Numbered from the stretch's first letter, positions 18,753 through 30,969 are shown. The stretch: DNA of 64,000 bases from Prosopocoilus inquinatus (GCA_036172665.1 CM069870.1:29176001-29240000), one strand, 5' to 3'. The notes: generated from the letters alone by a model not told the origin. Program-made: numbers and translations.

Positions 18753-20535
18753 CAGGGTGATTCAGGCAGCCCATTCATTAAAACTTTACGGACTTCTCCT
18801 TTGAATTTCTGTTTCTTGTTTTGTAGTTATAAGTTAACGATAAGGATCTACCAAAATATAATATTTTCAATTTTCAGGTATACCGGAAGTTGCTATCAAC
18901 TTTCTTATTTTAAATGGAATACCACAGTTTTTCATGCATTTTTGAAATTCTTATAAAATTCTAAAAATATTTTGTGCAACATGTGATACAAGAAAAATTA
19001 ACCGTTTCCGAGGTATTTCCATTTTTTTAAAAAAGCTCAGTCTTGCAGAACCTTGTTTATGATACCGCCATCTATGTGCAACAAAAACCATGATGCCAAT
19101 TTTTGGCCTGTAGTAGAATACAGTAACATTCTCTCAGATCATGTCCAGTTTTGCACTTGCTTGCTTGTTTACAGGTTGGTTAAAAAGTAACTTCTATTCG
19201 AACTGATTTCAACTGTGTTTTTTAAATGGAACGCCTAGTATATTTTTATACAATGTGAATCAGGATTAAATGTTCTTTCGTTCTGTATTAGCATTCCCTA
19301 TACCTACCTTTTATAGTTCACTCGTTATCGATGATTTCTTTTTAACACCTATTTTTTTTTTCATTTTTCGGTATTGTTTTTAAGTAGTGGGATATGAAAA
19401 CTAGAGAAATTATAATTTTTGAAATCATCCGACTAGTAGGGATTAAAAAAAACAACTTAATCGCTACGAAGAACCAAAAAATGAATATTTAAACACAGAC
19501 ATAATAAATGTATTTGCTGAAAAAAAAATCGATAATTCAAGAAGTTAATAAAAAAAATTGTTATATGGAGGATAATACGTTATTACTAAGATACAATAGA
19601 AAGTTATTACTAATAAATAACAGCTGAGGACAACTTAGAGCCAATATTGTGTATTATTTTTAATATATTTGATTTATTTATTAGTTTACATAAAATTTTG
19701 TATTGTAAGTGTAAATTTCTCCTTGTAAATGTGTAAAAGGTCATACCAAGAATTCTAATACATGCGGTGTATGTAAATAAAAAGTTCAGATAATAGATAT
19801 GTATTTAAATATTTTTTTCGGTTTTTTAAAATGAAATTGAGATCACAGTCAGAATTAATTTAAAAAAACCTCAGTTTGTTAAATTTTAATAGCACACTGT
19901 TCAGGAATAATACTGAAAAGTGGAAAAAATGATGTGTCAAATAGAAAATCATGATTAGAAAGAGAAAGGTAAGAGATGGGTATAGGGAATGCTAATACAG
20001 CTCAAAAGAACATTTAATTCTGATCATTATGGTATAAAAATATATTGGGTGTTCTATTTAAAACACATGACTTTTCGACAGTTGAAATCAGTTCGAATAG
20101 AAGTTACTTTTCAACCAGCCCGTAAACCATTTTGTGTAAAATTAGGTACGACCTGGAAGCTTATGAGTATAGCCTACTATAGGCCAAATATTGAAATTAT
20201 GGCTTTTGTTACATATCATAAACAAGGTACTGCAACTTTGACCTTTTTTTAAAAAATGGTAATACCTCTAAAACCTCTAATTTTTCTTGTGTCACATGTT
20301 ACACAAAATATTTTTAGAATTTCATGAATATTTCAAAAATGCAATAAAAAATGGGGTATTCCATTTAAAATAAGAAAGCTGATAGCAACTTCCGGTACAA
20401 GCGGAAGTGCCCGAACATTGGAAGTATTATATTTTAATAGATCATTATCGCTAACTTATAACCGAAAAATATGAAATAGAAATTCAAAGAGGAAGTCCGT
20501 ATACTTTTAATGAATCGGTTGCCTGAATCTTCCTG
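18753..20535. mobile_element. Foldback DNA element with 560-bp inverted arms
   Basis: TA at 18751-18752 and 20536-20537 flank an element starting CAGGGTGATTCAGGCAGCCC and ending, reversed, CAGGAAGATTCAGGCAACC. The arms (about 18753-19315 and 19972-20535) match over nearly their full length, including CTGTATTAGCATTCCCTATA at their inner ends and the ACTTCCGGT palindrome. The 650-bp centre has no coding capacity. Partial arms recur at about 600-860 and 47.58-47.82 kb, so this is a dispersed family. Confidence 0.75.
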
Positions 20536-21107
20536 TATAATCCTGTAACGCTTTGTTTTTTAAAAATCAAATATAAATATGTGCTAGTGTTAATTCATAA
20601 TTAATGTTAAACATAAGAATCACATAAATAAAAATAGTAAATTTATGCAATGTAAGTGATCCAAAAAGATTGTAATTGAATCGATGTATGCATCGTCAAT
20701 CACGTTCAATTCAAATTTATTGTTTTGAGAAAACAACAAAAAACTTTCTAGATTTTTAAAGTGAATTGGCTTAAAATTCTTTCCGATAACGATATCTGAA
20801 GCCTCCTGAAGCCAATAATTACTCAAAATAAAAATTTATCAATTCAATTAAATTAATTAATTTAAAAGTTATTTGTCGTAAACAAATTTGGACCGAACAT
20901 GATTATGCACCAATCGATTCAATTAATAAATTTAACCGCCAATCAATTTCGATTATGGCTACTAGAGTCGCCGTTATCTTATTTGAGTGGCACGCTTAAC
21001 AATTGTATGTCGAGAATAAAATTGAATTTACAAGATTCTTAACTACCCTAGTAAACACAAATATTGAAATGCAGAATAAAATAGATAATTATTGTAATAA
21101 TTATATA

Positions 21108-22861
21108 CACGGTGGCCAGAAAAATGCGGACAAACGCCACGCAGGCCAAATCTTTGTTTAATTCTGAGTTGACAATCTTAATTGAAAAAAGTAGTACAGT
21201 GCTTTCTTAAGTCACACGAGCAGCTTAAAAGAATTGTAAATTTGGCAACACCTAATCAGACAAGTACTGTGGTAGTAATCATTTTATTATTTACTATAAA
21301 TCAGGTAAATACGCAAATTAGCAAGAATTTTATGTTAACATGGATACCAATTGTATTCAAATTTAAAGATAATATGAAAAAATTATAAGAACTGTTCAAA
21401 TTGGTAGCCATCAGTTTCCAGACATAATTCCAATCTTCGAGGAAGCGAATTCAAAACGCGCTCCAACATATCCGGGGTGATTAATCGAACTGCTGCCGTA
21501 ATTTTATTAATTACATCCTCTTCGTTCACTGGAGGCGTTGCATAGACCTTTTCCTTTAAAAACCCCCAAACGAAAAAGTCCAGAGGATTAATATCGGGAG
21601 ATCTTGCCGGCCATGCTATTGGACCGTTACGCCCTATCCACCGATTCGGAAAGTGTTCGTTTAACCAATCCCTAGAAATTCTGGCATTGTGAGCAGGGGC
21701 TCCGTCATGCATGTACAACATGTTGGGTCTCAAATTCAGTGGAATATTATCCAGTACTTCTTCTAAAACGTTAACGTACTCAATTCCATTTAGACGATTT
21801 GGAAGAAATATTGGTCCAACAACTCTGAGATTTAAAATCCCAGCCAAACATTTACCGAAAATCTTCTCTGATGTCCAATTTCCCTTACTGCCTTGGGATT
21901 TTCGTCCGCCCAAAAATGAAAATTATGGCTATTAAAGACGCCATCTCTCGTAAACAAGCATTCGTCGCTCCAGAGAATATGCAATAAAAAGTTCGGCTCT
22001 TCTTGAATCCTTTGTAAAATATTGTTACAAAACATTCTTCTGTGCACATTATCGTTCACATACAAAGGCTGCACTTTCCTTGCATGAAACGGATGCAACA
22101 AATTTTGAGATAGTACGGAGTGCACTGTTGTTTTGCTAGGAATATTTAGTTCCCGAGCTATTTGTCTTGTGCTGGACGTCGGATCTTCGTAAACAGCATC
22201 CAATATTTGCTCTTCTAATTGAACTGTTCGACGCCCTCTAGATCTACCGCTGTTACGATAATTCGGTATAAAGGAGCCAGTTTCTCTAAGTCGCTGATCC
22301 ATTCTACGGAACGTGTTGGTGGATGGATGTCCCGTTGAGGATACCGTATTTGATATTCTTCTTTTGCCAAGTTTGCATTTCCATTGCAAAATCCGAATAC
22401 CATATACATGTCGGCGTATTCTCCAAAGGTAAACATTGTTCGGTACTAAGAACAGCACAAAATGTTTATCTTATTTCAAGAGCCAAATGTCACATGAGAA
22501 ACGTCAAAAATTGACAACTACTTACTACTTTTAAACAAGCAGCCTTACAGTACCACGTTGCCATATGTACTTTAATTTCAAAAAAGCCAATGAAGAAATG
22601 TTAAAAATGTAAACCATTGGTATTAATCGATTAGTTACATCAATGCATTTGAGATAATTCCATTTCTAAATTTCACCACAATGATTTTACATAGATAAAT
22701 TTGACGAATTTTGCTAAATTTTAGCCGTACATCTTAAGGTTTGATGGTCTCGTGCGCCTTAAGGAAGGACCGCATAACTTTTTTGGATTAAGATTATCGC
22801 CTCAGAATTGAACAAAGAATCGTTCTACCTGGCGTTTGTCCGCATTTTTCTGGCCACCGTG
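21108..22861 (-). mobile_element. TA-flanked Tc1/mariner-superfamily element, DD41D-like
   Basis: The element is 1754 bp. TA dinucleotides at 21106-21107 and 22862-22863 flank inverted repeats of about 60 bp starting CACGGTGGCCAGAAAAATGC. The ends are almost identical over their first 32 bp, so this is a fairly young copy. It carries one transposase pseudogene on the minus strand. A homopolymer-rich spacer precedes the transposase start. Confidence 0.88.
21383..22436 (-). pseudogene. DD41D-type transposase with two frameshifts
   Basis: Starting at ATG 22436 (MFTFGEYADMYMVFG), the frame shifts near 22320 into FRRMDQRLRETGSF and a helix-turn-helix region with TVQLEEQILDAV and TSSTRQIARELNI. 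It then runs through the catalytic core: LWSDECLFTRDG (first Asp), MHDGAPAHNA (second Asp), WPARSPDINPLDFFVWG (third Asp). A second frameshift near 21840 separates WLG from ILNLRVVGP. I count 41 residues between the second and third Asp, the spacing of the rosa/DD41D group, against 34 in mariner and Tc1. It ends in LCLETDGYQFEQFL. Apart from the two shifts there are no stops. Confidence 0.85.
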
Positions 22862-23403
22862 TATAGGAGAAATATATTTTGCGCGGTTCAAATTCTAGTG
22901 AAGCAGGCAATATAAAATATTAGACCGTAGCGTGTAAACAAACGCGAGGGCTGCGGAGACAATTAACGCCGCTACAGCAATGGTGCTACTCAGTATAACA
23001 AAAGAACAGAGCAATATTGCCCCAATAAAAAATTACAGTTGTGTAATCAACTCTTCTTGTTTAAATGTGTAAAGATTTTCAGAGTAATTAATTGACCAGT
23101 TGTACCTCGACCGGCGGACTTTATTGCGACATTGCGTCATATAGTAAGAACGCCGTAAATTATTTTCACCGTCCCATTACACAATGTGCCTGTTCGATAC
23201 ATTTTTACGGCGCTACTAAAACGATGGCGTGTACTTATTCAAATCCGATGCTTAGTAATAATGTATTATTATACGAGTTGCTTATTAAAGTAACACTACG
23301 CTCGGGACTGACTAATTGTTTGACACCTTTTTACTACAGAATATTCAACAAGACTTCTTTTTAATTTCGTAGGAAATTAATTCCTCGCGCATCGAACGCT
23401 TTT
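22862..23403. other. Spacer of somewhat higher GC, no gene recognised
   Basis: Includes a frame of 90 codons at 23092-23364 that lacks an ATG and any recognised motif, so it is not called as a gene. Confidence 0.3.
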
Positions 23404-24533
23404 AAGGTGGGTTGACACGATTCAAGTATACTTTAATTCAATGCAGTTTGATGATGCGCACGCACCACTTTCATGTAACAATTTATCAAAGTACACTTTG
23501 ATAGGAAAATTGCATCTAAACTGACTAGGACGACCAACTTACTTTGATCACAGTTTAATTTTAATGTGATTACAAATGGCGTGAATTACACTTATTGATC
23601 GCAAAGGGTAAAATTTTAACACTTAATAGGATGGCAGATTTGTGGTGCTATTCAGAAAGCAAATTTTAAAATTTAAAATTAAAAAATCGTTCAAAATTGC
23701 AATTTCTCTTTAACGCTTTAAAGTTTAAAGTATTAAAGAGTTCCAGTTACTCAAATTTGTTTTCTATAACACAATTTACCTTTTTCCCTTAAAGTTTTCT
23801 TTAACTTAAATTCTTAAATTTTTAAATCCTTAAAGTCAAATATTTCTGAATAGCACCATTGATTTTGTAAGATATGGAAGTAATTAGTTGTAAAAATGCT
23901 TATACATCCTGTATCTGAATTGCTTGACTGAACTTTACCAACGTGATGTATAGAACAAAACTGTAAAAAAGTTCCTACAAATGAACCCTTCTCCATACTA
24001 TACGAAGCATCTACTTCTAAATATAATTTCCTTGTAATTCACAATTTTGAAAATCGCGCGCAACTTTTTACGGAAGCATTTTTGGGCACATGTTTAGGAG
24101 CTTTTGTTATATTTTTGTAAAGTAAAGGAAAAAAAGGAAACTTTAGATCCAGAACTGAATTCTGAGATGTGAGGCCGTCGTAACTTTGCCCAATTTTCTA
24201 CACGAAGTAGCAGTTGAGGACAAAAATACGTTCAAGAACCATTTATGATTGACATCTGCACAATTTAATGAATTGTTAGAATTTTTAACATCTAAAATCT
24301 TTTTTTGTCCGTCCATTTCCGCAATTTATTTTTCCTTTTGTGGGATCTACATCTCCATGTTATCCTTCCTTATTTCACGCAATTTTTTATCACATCAAAG
24401 TTGACCGCCTCCAATTCAACTCTTGATGTAATTTTCTCCTCTAAATGGATTTTGATGAATTGTTAATACAATTCAAGTAGTGTGCAAGTCCAAGTTATGT
24501 TCCAAGTACACTTGGATCGCGTCAACCCAGCTT
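23404..24533. mobile_element. Non-autonomous element with short inverted ends
   Basis: AAGGTGGGTTGACACGATTC at the left end is matched in reverse by AAGCTGGGTTGACGCGATCC at the right end, and both continue CAAGTRTACTT. The flanks are TTT and TAG, giving no clear target duplication. A smaller MITE is nested inside. No coding capacity. Confidence 0.55.
23643..23858. mobile_element. Nested 216-bp MITE
   Basis: Inverted ends TGGTGCTATTCAGAAA face each other. TTG precedes the left end and follows the right end, a possible 3-bp duplication. The interior is AT-rich with internal hairpins. Confidence 0.5.
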
Positions 24534-25075
24534 TAGACACGTAACACCGAGAAAGCATCTTAGTTTTTCCACCACACAATCGTAAGATTAAATAGTTGAT
24601 AATTTGACACATACAGCAAATGTCACTAAAAGTGGATTAATAATAACTCAATGAAAAGAAAAGACTTGAGGTAATTAAAAAAGAAATTATTTCACCATGA
24701 CCAGTTTCGACTTATTGTAAGACATTTTCAAGTGAGTATTCATAAAGTGTAAGCCAAAGAACTTTTTTCTCAGTTGGCTCTGAAATAAATCACGTATGTT
24801 GCAGTTATATTTGTTTAAACTCCTACAACCTACCACTGCGGCCTTAAAATTTCACACGGCTCAGTTCTTCGTTGTGGCTTCTGTTGACTTATCAAAACCA
24901 TTTAATCATTTTGAATGGCAGATTTCAAACTTTAAAGTTAAAATGTTTAAAATACCAAATTACATGCTTTCTGAAGTAGAAAAAGGTTTCGCTTATGTTT
25001 TCTTTTATTTTTCTGTTAAATTCTCTTACTTTTGTTCTAATACTTATACTGCTTCTTTGCTGCAGATAAAATATA

Positions 25076-25852
25076 CAGGCTGTTTCAAATTCGACCCTCA
25101 CCATGGGGATCTCGTTTATTTGAAGAGATAGAGGGTAGGTTTAAATTTGGCAAAGTTGCGAAATTTGATGAGCATTAATAATCCGGAGAGAAAAAATTTC
25201 TATCTTAACTCATATTCGAAATAATTGTAAAAAAAGAAAAATTATCATTTTCTTATTTTGCCTCTATCTTCTTTATTTGAAGAGATATCAAAAAAATAAA
25301 GATACTTCCTTAAGGCACTTTTTAATTCTCTACACAACGGTAAACACTATTTCTCTATAACATGTTTCGTCAAATTGGTACCATCATTAAGTTCATTTTT
25401 TCTTATGGTGGCCACATTGAAATGTAGTCGGAAAATAATCTACTCTTCATGCCGATTACGGCAATATAACACATGTTATTAAAATTCTTTAAAATGAGAT
25501 CAGAATTAAAATGTATTTTTGCCAGACAAGAAAATTGACAATTAATTGAAGATGGCTTTGGATTCGATCAAAAACAATGTAATTTATCGGAAGATATTGA
25601 ATTAAAATGCTTAATGTGATATAAAAAAAGTTATAACTTACGAAAAATAGCTTTAGATTAAATCAAAGGTGTCTTTGATAAACCCTAGATTATAAAATTT
25701 TGCCGGCACAATGTTAACATATTGAAAATAAAATATGTTACACCCGTTTTATTTATACAACAGAAACACAAAAACATCATGTGAACTATACTTCCTCTAT
25801 CTCCTCAAATAAACGAGATCTCCATGGTGAGGGTCGAATTTGAAACAACCTG
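25076..25852. mobile_element. 777-bp MITE with 60-bp inverted ends
   Basis: Left end CAGGCTGTTTCAAATTCGAC; right end reversed CAGGTTGTTTCAAATTCGAC; both continue CCTCACCATGG. TA precedes the left end and TG follows the right, consistent with a TA duplication after one mutation. No coding capacity. Confidence 0.7.
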
Positions 25853-26004
25853 TGTAACCAAACAATCTGAAAACCAGATGACTTTTCAATGTTTTGTCAT
25901 TAGTGTCAAATTTGAAAGTCAGGTTGACAAAACTGAAATTTCCACAAAATCAGACCAGTTGACAAAAAATCGTGCCAAATTTTAAGGCCGCAATAGTATG
26001 TTAA

Positions 26005-28649
26005 TAGAGGTGTGTAGTTCGTGAACGAATTAGTTGAATCGTCCGGATGAACTAGAAAATTAGTTTGATAGTCTCGAACGAACTAGTTCAATCGAACTAA
26101 CTCGAACGTTTAGTTTAGTTAATTATCCTGCAATGAACGACATTGGTTTATCACCAGAGGTGCGAGTGACACAGTTCAGTTTGATGATTCAGTACTTAGA
26201 GTTGCTCTCATTCGTGCATTTCAGAGGTGGTAATAAAACAAATTAAATCATTTTATGATGATTTCACTCTCTTTTTGTGCGCAGTTTCGCTTAGACGGAC
26301 AAACAGCGGTTTACACATTAGCGCTCGCGTTTCGCCTCGTCATTCGTGAGAGACATTCAGATATTCGACTCCACAACGCGAATTACTCTTTTGACCATGT
26401 TGAGGCAAATAGACGTACGTGAGGACGCGAAAGACGGGCGTGAACGTGTAGATACATGTGTTCCATGCAAATTTCGTAGCCAATATTTTAAAACCGAATT
26501 CGTTTCGTCTGCTCGTTATTACAAGGCCTTTAATTCGTCCCTAGAGGACTGCTTCCAGCGTAAGCGCCATGAGCCACGAGGCCAATGCCGGTTGAACCGA
26601 TTACACATTCGCCTCGTCCACTCACCTCACCTCACCATGCCATTTGTGCGAATGTGTAAACTCGGCATAAGAGTTTTCTCGTCATGCGTAGCATAACGTA
26701 AACAATTCTCAAAACGCGTCTGCTCATAACCAAGGCGCGGAATCATATATTTTTTATTAAAGAAGCGGAGTGCCGCTTATTTCTAAACCCAATGCTCTAG
26801 CACTCGAATAAATTGGGACCCTTGATCAGACTGTGTAACAAACTAAAACAACCGTCGATCACATATTCCCTCTCTTCGTTGTGGATAAACTCAGCGTTAT
26901 ATACTTCGTCGGCTCGCTTACTTGTGTGGAGAACAATGTAGGATGGCACTGCTGTTTTTTACTTTTGAAACCAGGGTTTCTAATTTGCAAACAAAAACAA
27001 AAAGATTTATTAAAAGATTCCTGGTTGCAGCACCACCTACTGCAGGGGGCCGATTTAAGGAAAATAAAAATAATTTTGAACAATGGATAACGTGTTATTT
27101 TCTTTTTAAGTACCAAAAGGAATTCTGGTTTACATGACACTTCGGTATTTTCGCTGCCACCAAGTATCTTATTTTAAGACTTTAGGGTTCTTCAGGCTCT
27201 AGAACTGTGTACAGTCGTCAGGAATTACTGAAAATAAGTAAATTAAGGAAAATACATTATTGCTAACTATAAAGCATATACTGAAGTAAAAAGTAATAGA
27301 AATTCGGATTATACAAAAAGGGGGGTGGGCAAACTATACCTGATATTCAGAGGGGAGCCACCCCTAATCTAAGGTAGGACTCCGCAGCAGATTCTTTCTG
27401 GAGATGCTCTCGGGTTTGAATCTCCGCCCCTCCTGATTTTTCACTACACTGTCGCACAAATTAACTTTGTTTTTAAAATAAAAGAAATTTTTGACGAAAG
27501 AAATATTAAATTGAACGAACGAACCACATTACACATGATCAAGGGGGGACTAGTAAAAAACCAAGGATTAGAAACTAGTCCATACTGAAGAGTGATGAAC
27601 GAACATTAATTCATTTCCTTTCTCCGAGGGGGTCGTACAGCCTGAAATTTATCTCAAAATTACGTCAAAATTAAGCCAGTGGCCGCTGCCATCTGACGAA
27701 TCCCGTCTGAACTACTCTTTTTGCGTGGGTGGAATTATATTCAGCTCTGTTTATTTCCCACGCCACAGCAAGAGAAAAGAAATGTTATCACAATAATGTT
27801 TAGTCTCGGGCACGGCAAGTCCCTGATAAAAAGAATTTAGACATTCGCAATTTAGATTCTTTTATGAGCCATTAAAAAAGAATACGCCAGACTTATTTAA
27901 TAATTAATTAAATATGCATTAGCAGTAAAATTCCGGCTGTTTACAACAAATTTAACGCTTTTTTTGCGAAAGATGAGCCACAGACCTGTGCGCTAATTTG
28001 ATTTGATATAAAATGCAATTAATGGGGCAAATTTCCATTGGTTTTCTGCGAGGCGAGCCGCATATGGAAAACAGGCAGAGCGTAGCGTTTAAATAAAATC
28101 GTCCGGGATTTGCTCATAACAAAAAAAAATACGTCAATCATCCATTAGTGCCTGTAATGTTATTTCATATACTAAAAAGGTATTTGATCATAATCATTAA
28201 TTAAATGATTTTTCATTGTAGCTTTGTAACTAAATATAAGAAATGAATAATAAGAATTGTAATACTCGTAAATACTTGATTTCGTAAATAAAAAAAGCTA
28301 GGACATTTAATTTAATTTTCTAAATCAACAATCAACTCGTAGATCGTTGGTACAAACAAGCTTACGCTATGCGGGAGCCGTTCGTAGATTAAGGCTGCGG
28401 TAAGTCAACGGTCAAACTGGTCAGACTTAATCATGTGATCAGTTTTCTCAACCGGTGATTAGTCAGATCGTTTGTTCTGACCACTGAATTAACGATTTCG
28501 TGCAGTTTGACCATTAACTTAACTCAACCTAGGAATTGCGATGAACTAGAACTAGATGAATGAAACGAACTAGTCATTTGAACGAATCACTTAAATGAAC
28601 AAGATCGACTGAACTAATTCGTCGTAACAAACTACAATTCCCAACTCTA
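26005..28649. mobile_element. Possible hAT-like element with TAGAG termini
   Basis: The left end reads TAGAGGTGTGTAGTTCGTGA then ACGAATTAGTTGAATCG. The right end reversed reads TAGAGTTGGGAATTGTAGTT, then ACGAATTAGTTCAGTCG. The flanking 8 bp match at only 4 positions. The interior contains an unusually GC- and CpG-rich block at 26.27-26.70 kb that shows no recognised protein, and repeated GAACGAACTAGT-type words near both ends, as hAT subterminal regions often have. Confidence 0.4.
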
Positions 28650-28735
28650 AGAATTAATATCAGATATGATTGCCATGTATTTCTCTCTCATTCAAGTCTA
28701 ACTCAGAAAAAAAATTGTGTTGCTCACACAATACA

Positions 28736-28883
28736 CCGGGTGATCATTTTCAATCCAGAATCCTTATAGTAATATTTTTTATTAAAATTATATTAAAAAC
28801 ATCAAAAAATTTATTATCAAAATGTCATTATCAAGGGTAATCATAATAGTCTCCTATATTCCGGGTTGAGAATGATCACCCGG
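28736..28883. mobile_element. 148-bp MITE
   Basis: Inverted ends CCGGGTGATCATTTTCAA and, reversed, CCGGGTGATCATTCTCAA enclose an AT-rich core. TA follows the right end and CA precedes the left, suggesting a mutated TA duplication. Confidence 0.65.
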
Positions 28884-29015
28884 TATATTTGCTTGTTCAA
28901 GTTGCAGAAGTCTATATTTTTTCTTAGATTAATTTACTAACGTTAACTATACTTGAATATTCACTTGAAAATGCCTTAGGATAAGGCGAAGCCAGTTGTG
29001 GTGAATTTTTTTAAA

Positions 29016-29543
29016 AATGATCTTCAGACATTTCGTTTCGTTTAATATAAAAAATGGCTAAGAGCATAGAAGACTGTATTAATAATAATAATAATAATAA
29101 CAATAATATTTAAGCAGAAACTTATACAAAACAAGAAATGAATTCTATTCGAATTCAAAAAAGAAATATAGCTTAAATGGTTCAGGTTCAGTTGATCCAA
29201 CAAAGTTAGATCTTTGGTCTTCCTCCTGAACACATTAATGACTTCTTTTGTGAAACCGTTTATGGTGATTTATCACCATAAGTGATTGCATTTATAATGC
29301 AAAGTAAAAACAATTTTATATTTTCAACTGCCAGGCCAGCCTATTTCCCTATTTGTAAATCCAGGCTAGGCGAAACTTTGCTATTAAATATTTTGCGCTT
29401 TTGAATATTTACGATCAAAATGCTAATGTCAATTTCTATTTATAAGAAAATATTAAGAACAGTATGTTTCCCATTCGGTTGATTTTACTACTTATTACAT
29501 TTTTTGGGATGCATAGGTCCAGTATACACCGATATGAATTTAT
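29016..29543. other. AT-rich spacer with an (AAT)n microsatellite
   Basis: AAT repeats at about 29080-29110. No gene or element end was recognised. Confidence 0.4.
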
Positions 29544-30136
29544 TAGTGTCCTACCGAAACCGATTTTTTCGCCGAAAAGGAAACCGAAACCGAATTTCGG
29601 TCATTGTCTCAGTTTCGGCCGAAACCGCAACTTATACAAAGTAATTTAAAGATAGTGACAGTAAAGTCTATATCAATAGTTTTGTTTATTAATAACTGAA
29701 ATTAAAGAAACTTATATTGTAAGAACAAGAACAGTGGTATTTTAAAGAGAGCTTCTTCAAGCAAAGCAAATTCATTTTATAATTTGAAATTTTGTGATGC
29801 ATTAAAGTTGCGTTATCTTTGAAGTCTGCCTTCTCAAACTCAAAATTTTGAAGAAGAGTTTTAATGGGGATCGGTTACATTTCACAAAGGTATATGTATT
29901 ATGCTTAGGGATTGAGTTTGAAAAGAAAAAAGTATAAAAACATTTCCTGTACTCATGCAGTTTGTAACGGCAGATTTAAAATGATTAATAGTTATTTGTA
30001 CATACTTGATTAATTTGTTATTCTCCACCCTAAAATGTCTGTAACCGTAGATTCGGATCTTTTTTGGCCGAATCATGTAAATGTGGCCGAAACCGGCCGA
30101 AACCGAAACCGAAACCGAATATTCGGTCGAACACTA
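29544..30136. mobile_element. Non-autonomous hAT element with an 8-bp duplication
   Basis: GAATTTAT is duplicated exactly at 29536-29543 and 30137-30144. The ends are TAGTGTCCTACCGAAACC and, reversed, TAGTGTTCGACCGAA. Subterminal GAAACC/CGAAAC words are repeated many times near both ends (seven or so in each), which in hAT elements are typical transposase-binding regions. The 593-bp interior has no coding capacity. Confidence 0.8.
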
Positions 30137-30256
30137 GAATTTATTTTTACTCCACCTTGAGGTTTTTCGAACTCACAGAGTTGTAAATGTAATCATGTGA
30201 TTGAATATTAATTCCAATCATGAATTATATTTAAGACATATTTATCAAAATATGAT

Positions 30257-30440
30257 TAAAGTTGATTCTTATCCGATGAAAATAGTAAGTACAAAGTTTT
30301 TTTAATCTTGAACCGGACAGAAATATGATGGGAACACACTCAACATTTCGCTACAGATTTATAGCTACAAATTTATAGTGAAACGTTGAGTGTGTTTCCA
30401 TCATATTTCTGTCCGGTTCAAGATTACAAATACTTTGTAC
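30257..30440. repeat. Near-perfect palindromic insert flanked by a 15-bp direct repeat
   Basis: TTATCAAAATATGAT occurs at 30242-30256 and 30441-30455. Between them, arms of about 60 bp (about 30303-30363 and 30368-30426) carry GAACCGGACAGAAATATGAT and its reverse complement and would fold into a long hairpin with a 5-bp loop. The length of the flanking repeat suggests insertion by a mechanism other than a cut-and-paste transposase. Confidence 0.55.
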
Positions 30441-30648
30441 TTATCAAAATATGATAATTAATTCAGATTAAAAATTACCAAATCGGTCCACAGTGCTTCG
30501 GCATCCCCTATTACCATTATCGACTATATTTACTTTTATCTAAATACTTGAAGCAAAGATTCATATTTTTGGAACTTTTGCAATTTGACTCTTTTGAGTA
30601 TTTCATAAACACTTTTCCGTGTCTTATGAATCTTATTAATGACACTAT

Positions 30649-30969
30649 TGTGGCGCGCCACTCAGCTCACTACGTCACACTGAAGGCGTCAAGAAGTCGG
30701 TCGCCGGGCTGTCTATACCGAACAAACTCGACTTTTCCAGCGTCTTCGAAGATGGAACAAACGAGAAGGCAGCGTAGAATATAAAATCGGCCGGGGATGA
30801 CTCAGGAGCCAGTCGAGTTCTAATTAGCGATCGTGGAAATTAGATTTAGTATATAAAATAAATTGTTGCAAGTAAATTAGATTGTAATCATTATTAAATT
30901 ACGGTTAAGTTTGTTACCGAGTGTTTTATTCGATTAAGTAAATTAATTTGAACCCCTAGAAACGTAACG
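30649..30969 (+). mobile_element. Solo LTR, probably Ty3/gypsy-like
   Basis: The segment begins TGTGGCGCGCC and ends CGTAACG, between CTAT copies at 30645-30648 and 30970-30973. It contains TATAAAATCGGCC (about 30780) followed by a GTCGAGTTCTAATTAGCGAT start-site region and an AATAAA-type signal, the expected U3-R-U5 order. The final G instead of A in the CA terminus is taken as a mutation. No internal retrotransposon sequence adjoins it. Confidence 0.55.

Larger units (their letters stand above)
24690..29015. mobile_element. Inverted terminal-repeat pair resembling PLE ends, enclosing nested elements
   Basis: At about 24690-24745 lies ACCAGTTTCGACTTATTGTA followed by AGACATTTTCAAGTGA. Its reverse form occurs at about 28960-29015 (TCACTTGAAAATGCCTTAGG onwards). 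On the reversed strand this gives the motif GAAACTGGTC preceded by a small hairpin, the same layout as the terminal repeats of the Penelope-like element at 11.6 kb. Whether the 4.3 kb between is one element or two solo ends is unresolved; it holds three other elements. Confidence 0.35.

Noticed and set aside
21711..21935. Plus-strand open frame
   Set aside because: Antisense shadow of the transposase pseudogene on the minus strand.
26346..26696. 116-codon open frame in a GC- and CpG-rich block
   Set aside because: No ATG at its start, composition driven by CpG-rich subrepeats inside a probable non-autonomous element, and no recognised family.
27360..27445. tRNA-like stretch with GGGTTTGAATCTCC resembling an internal B box
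   Set aside because: No matching A box at the right distance, no acceptor-stem pairing and no anticodon arm could be formed; at best a tRNA-derived relic.
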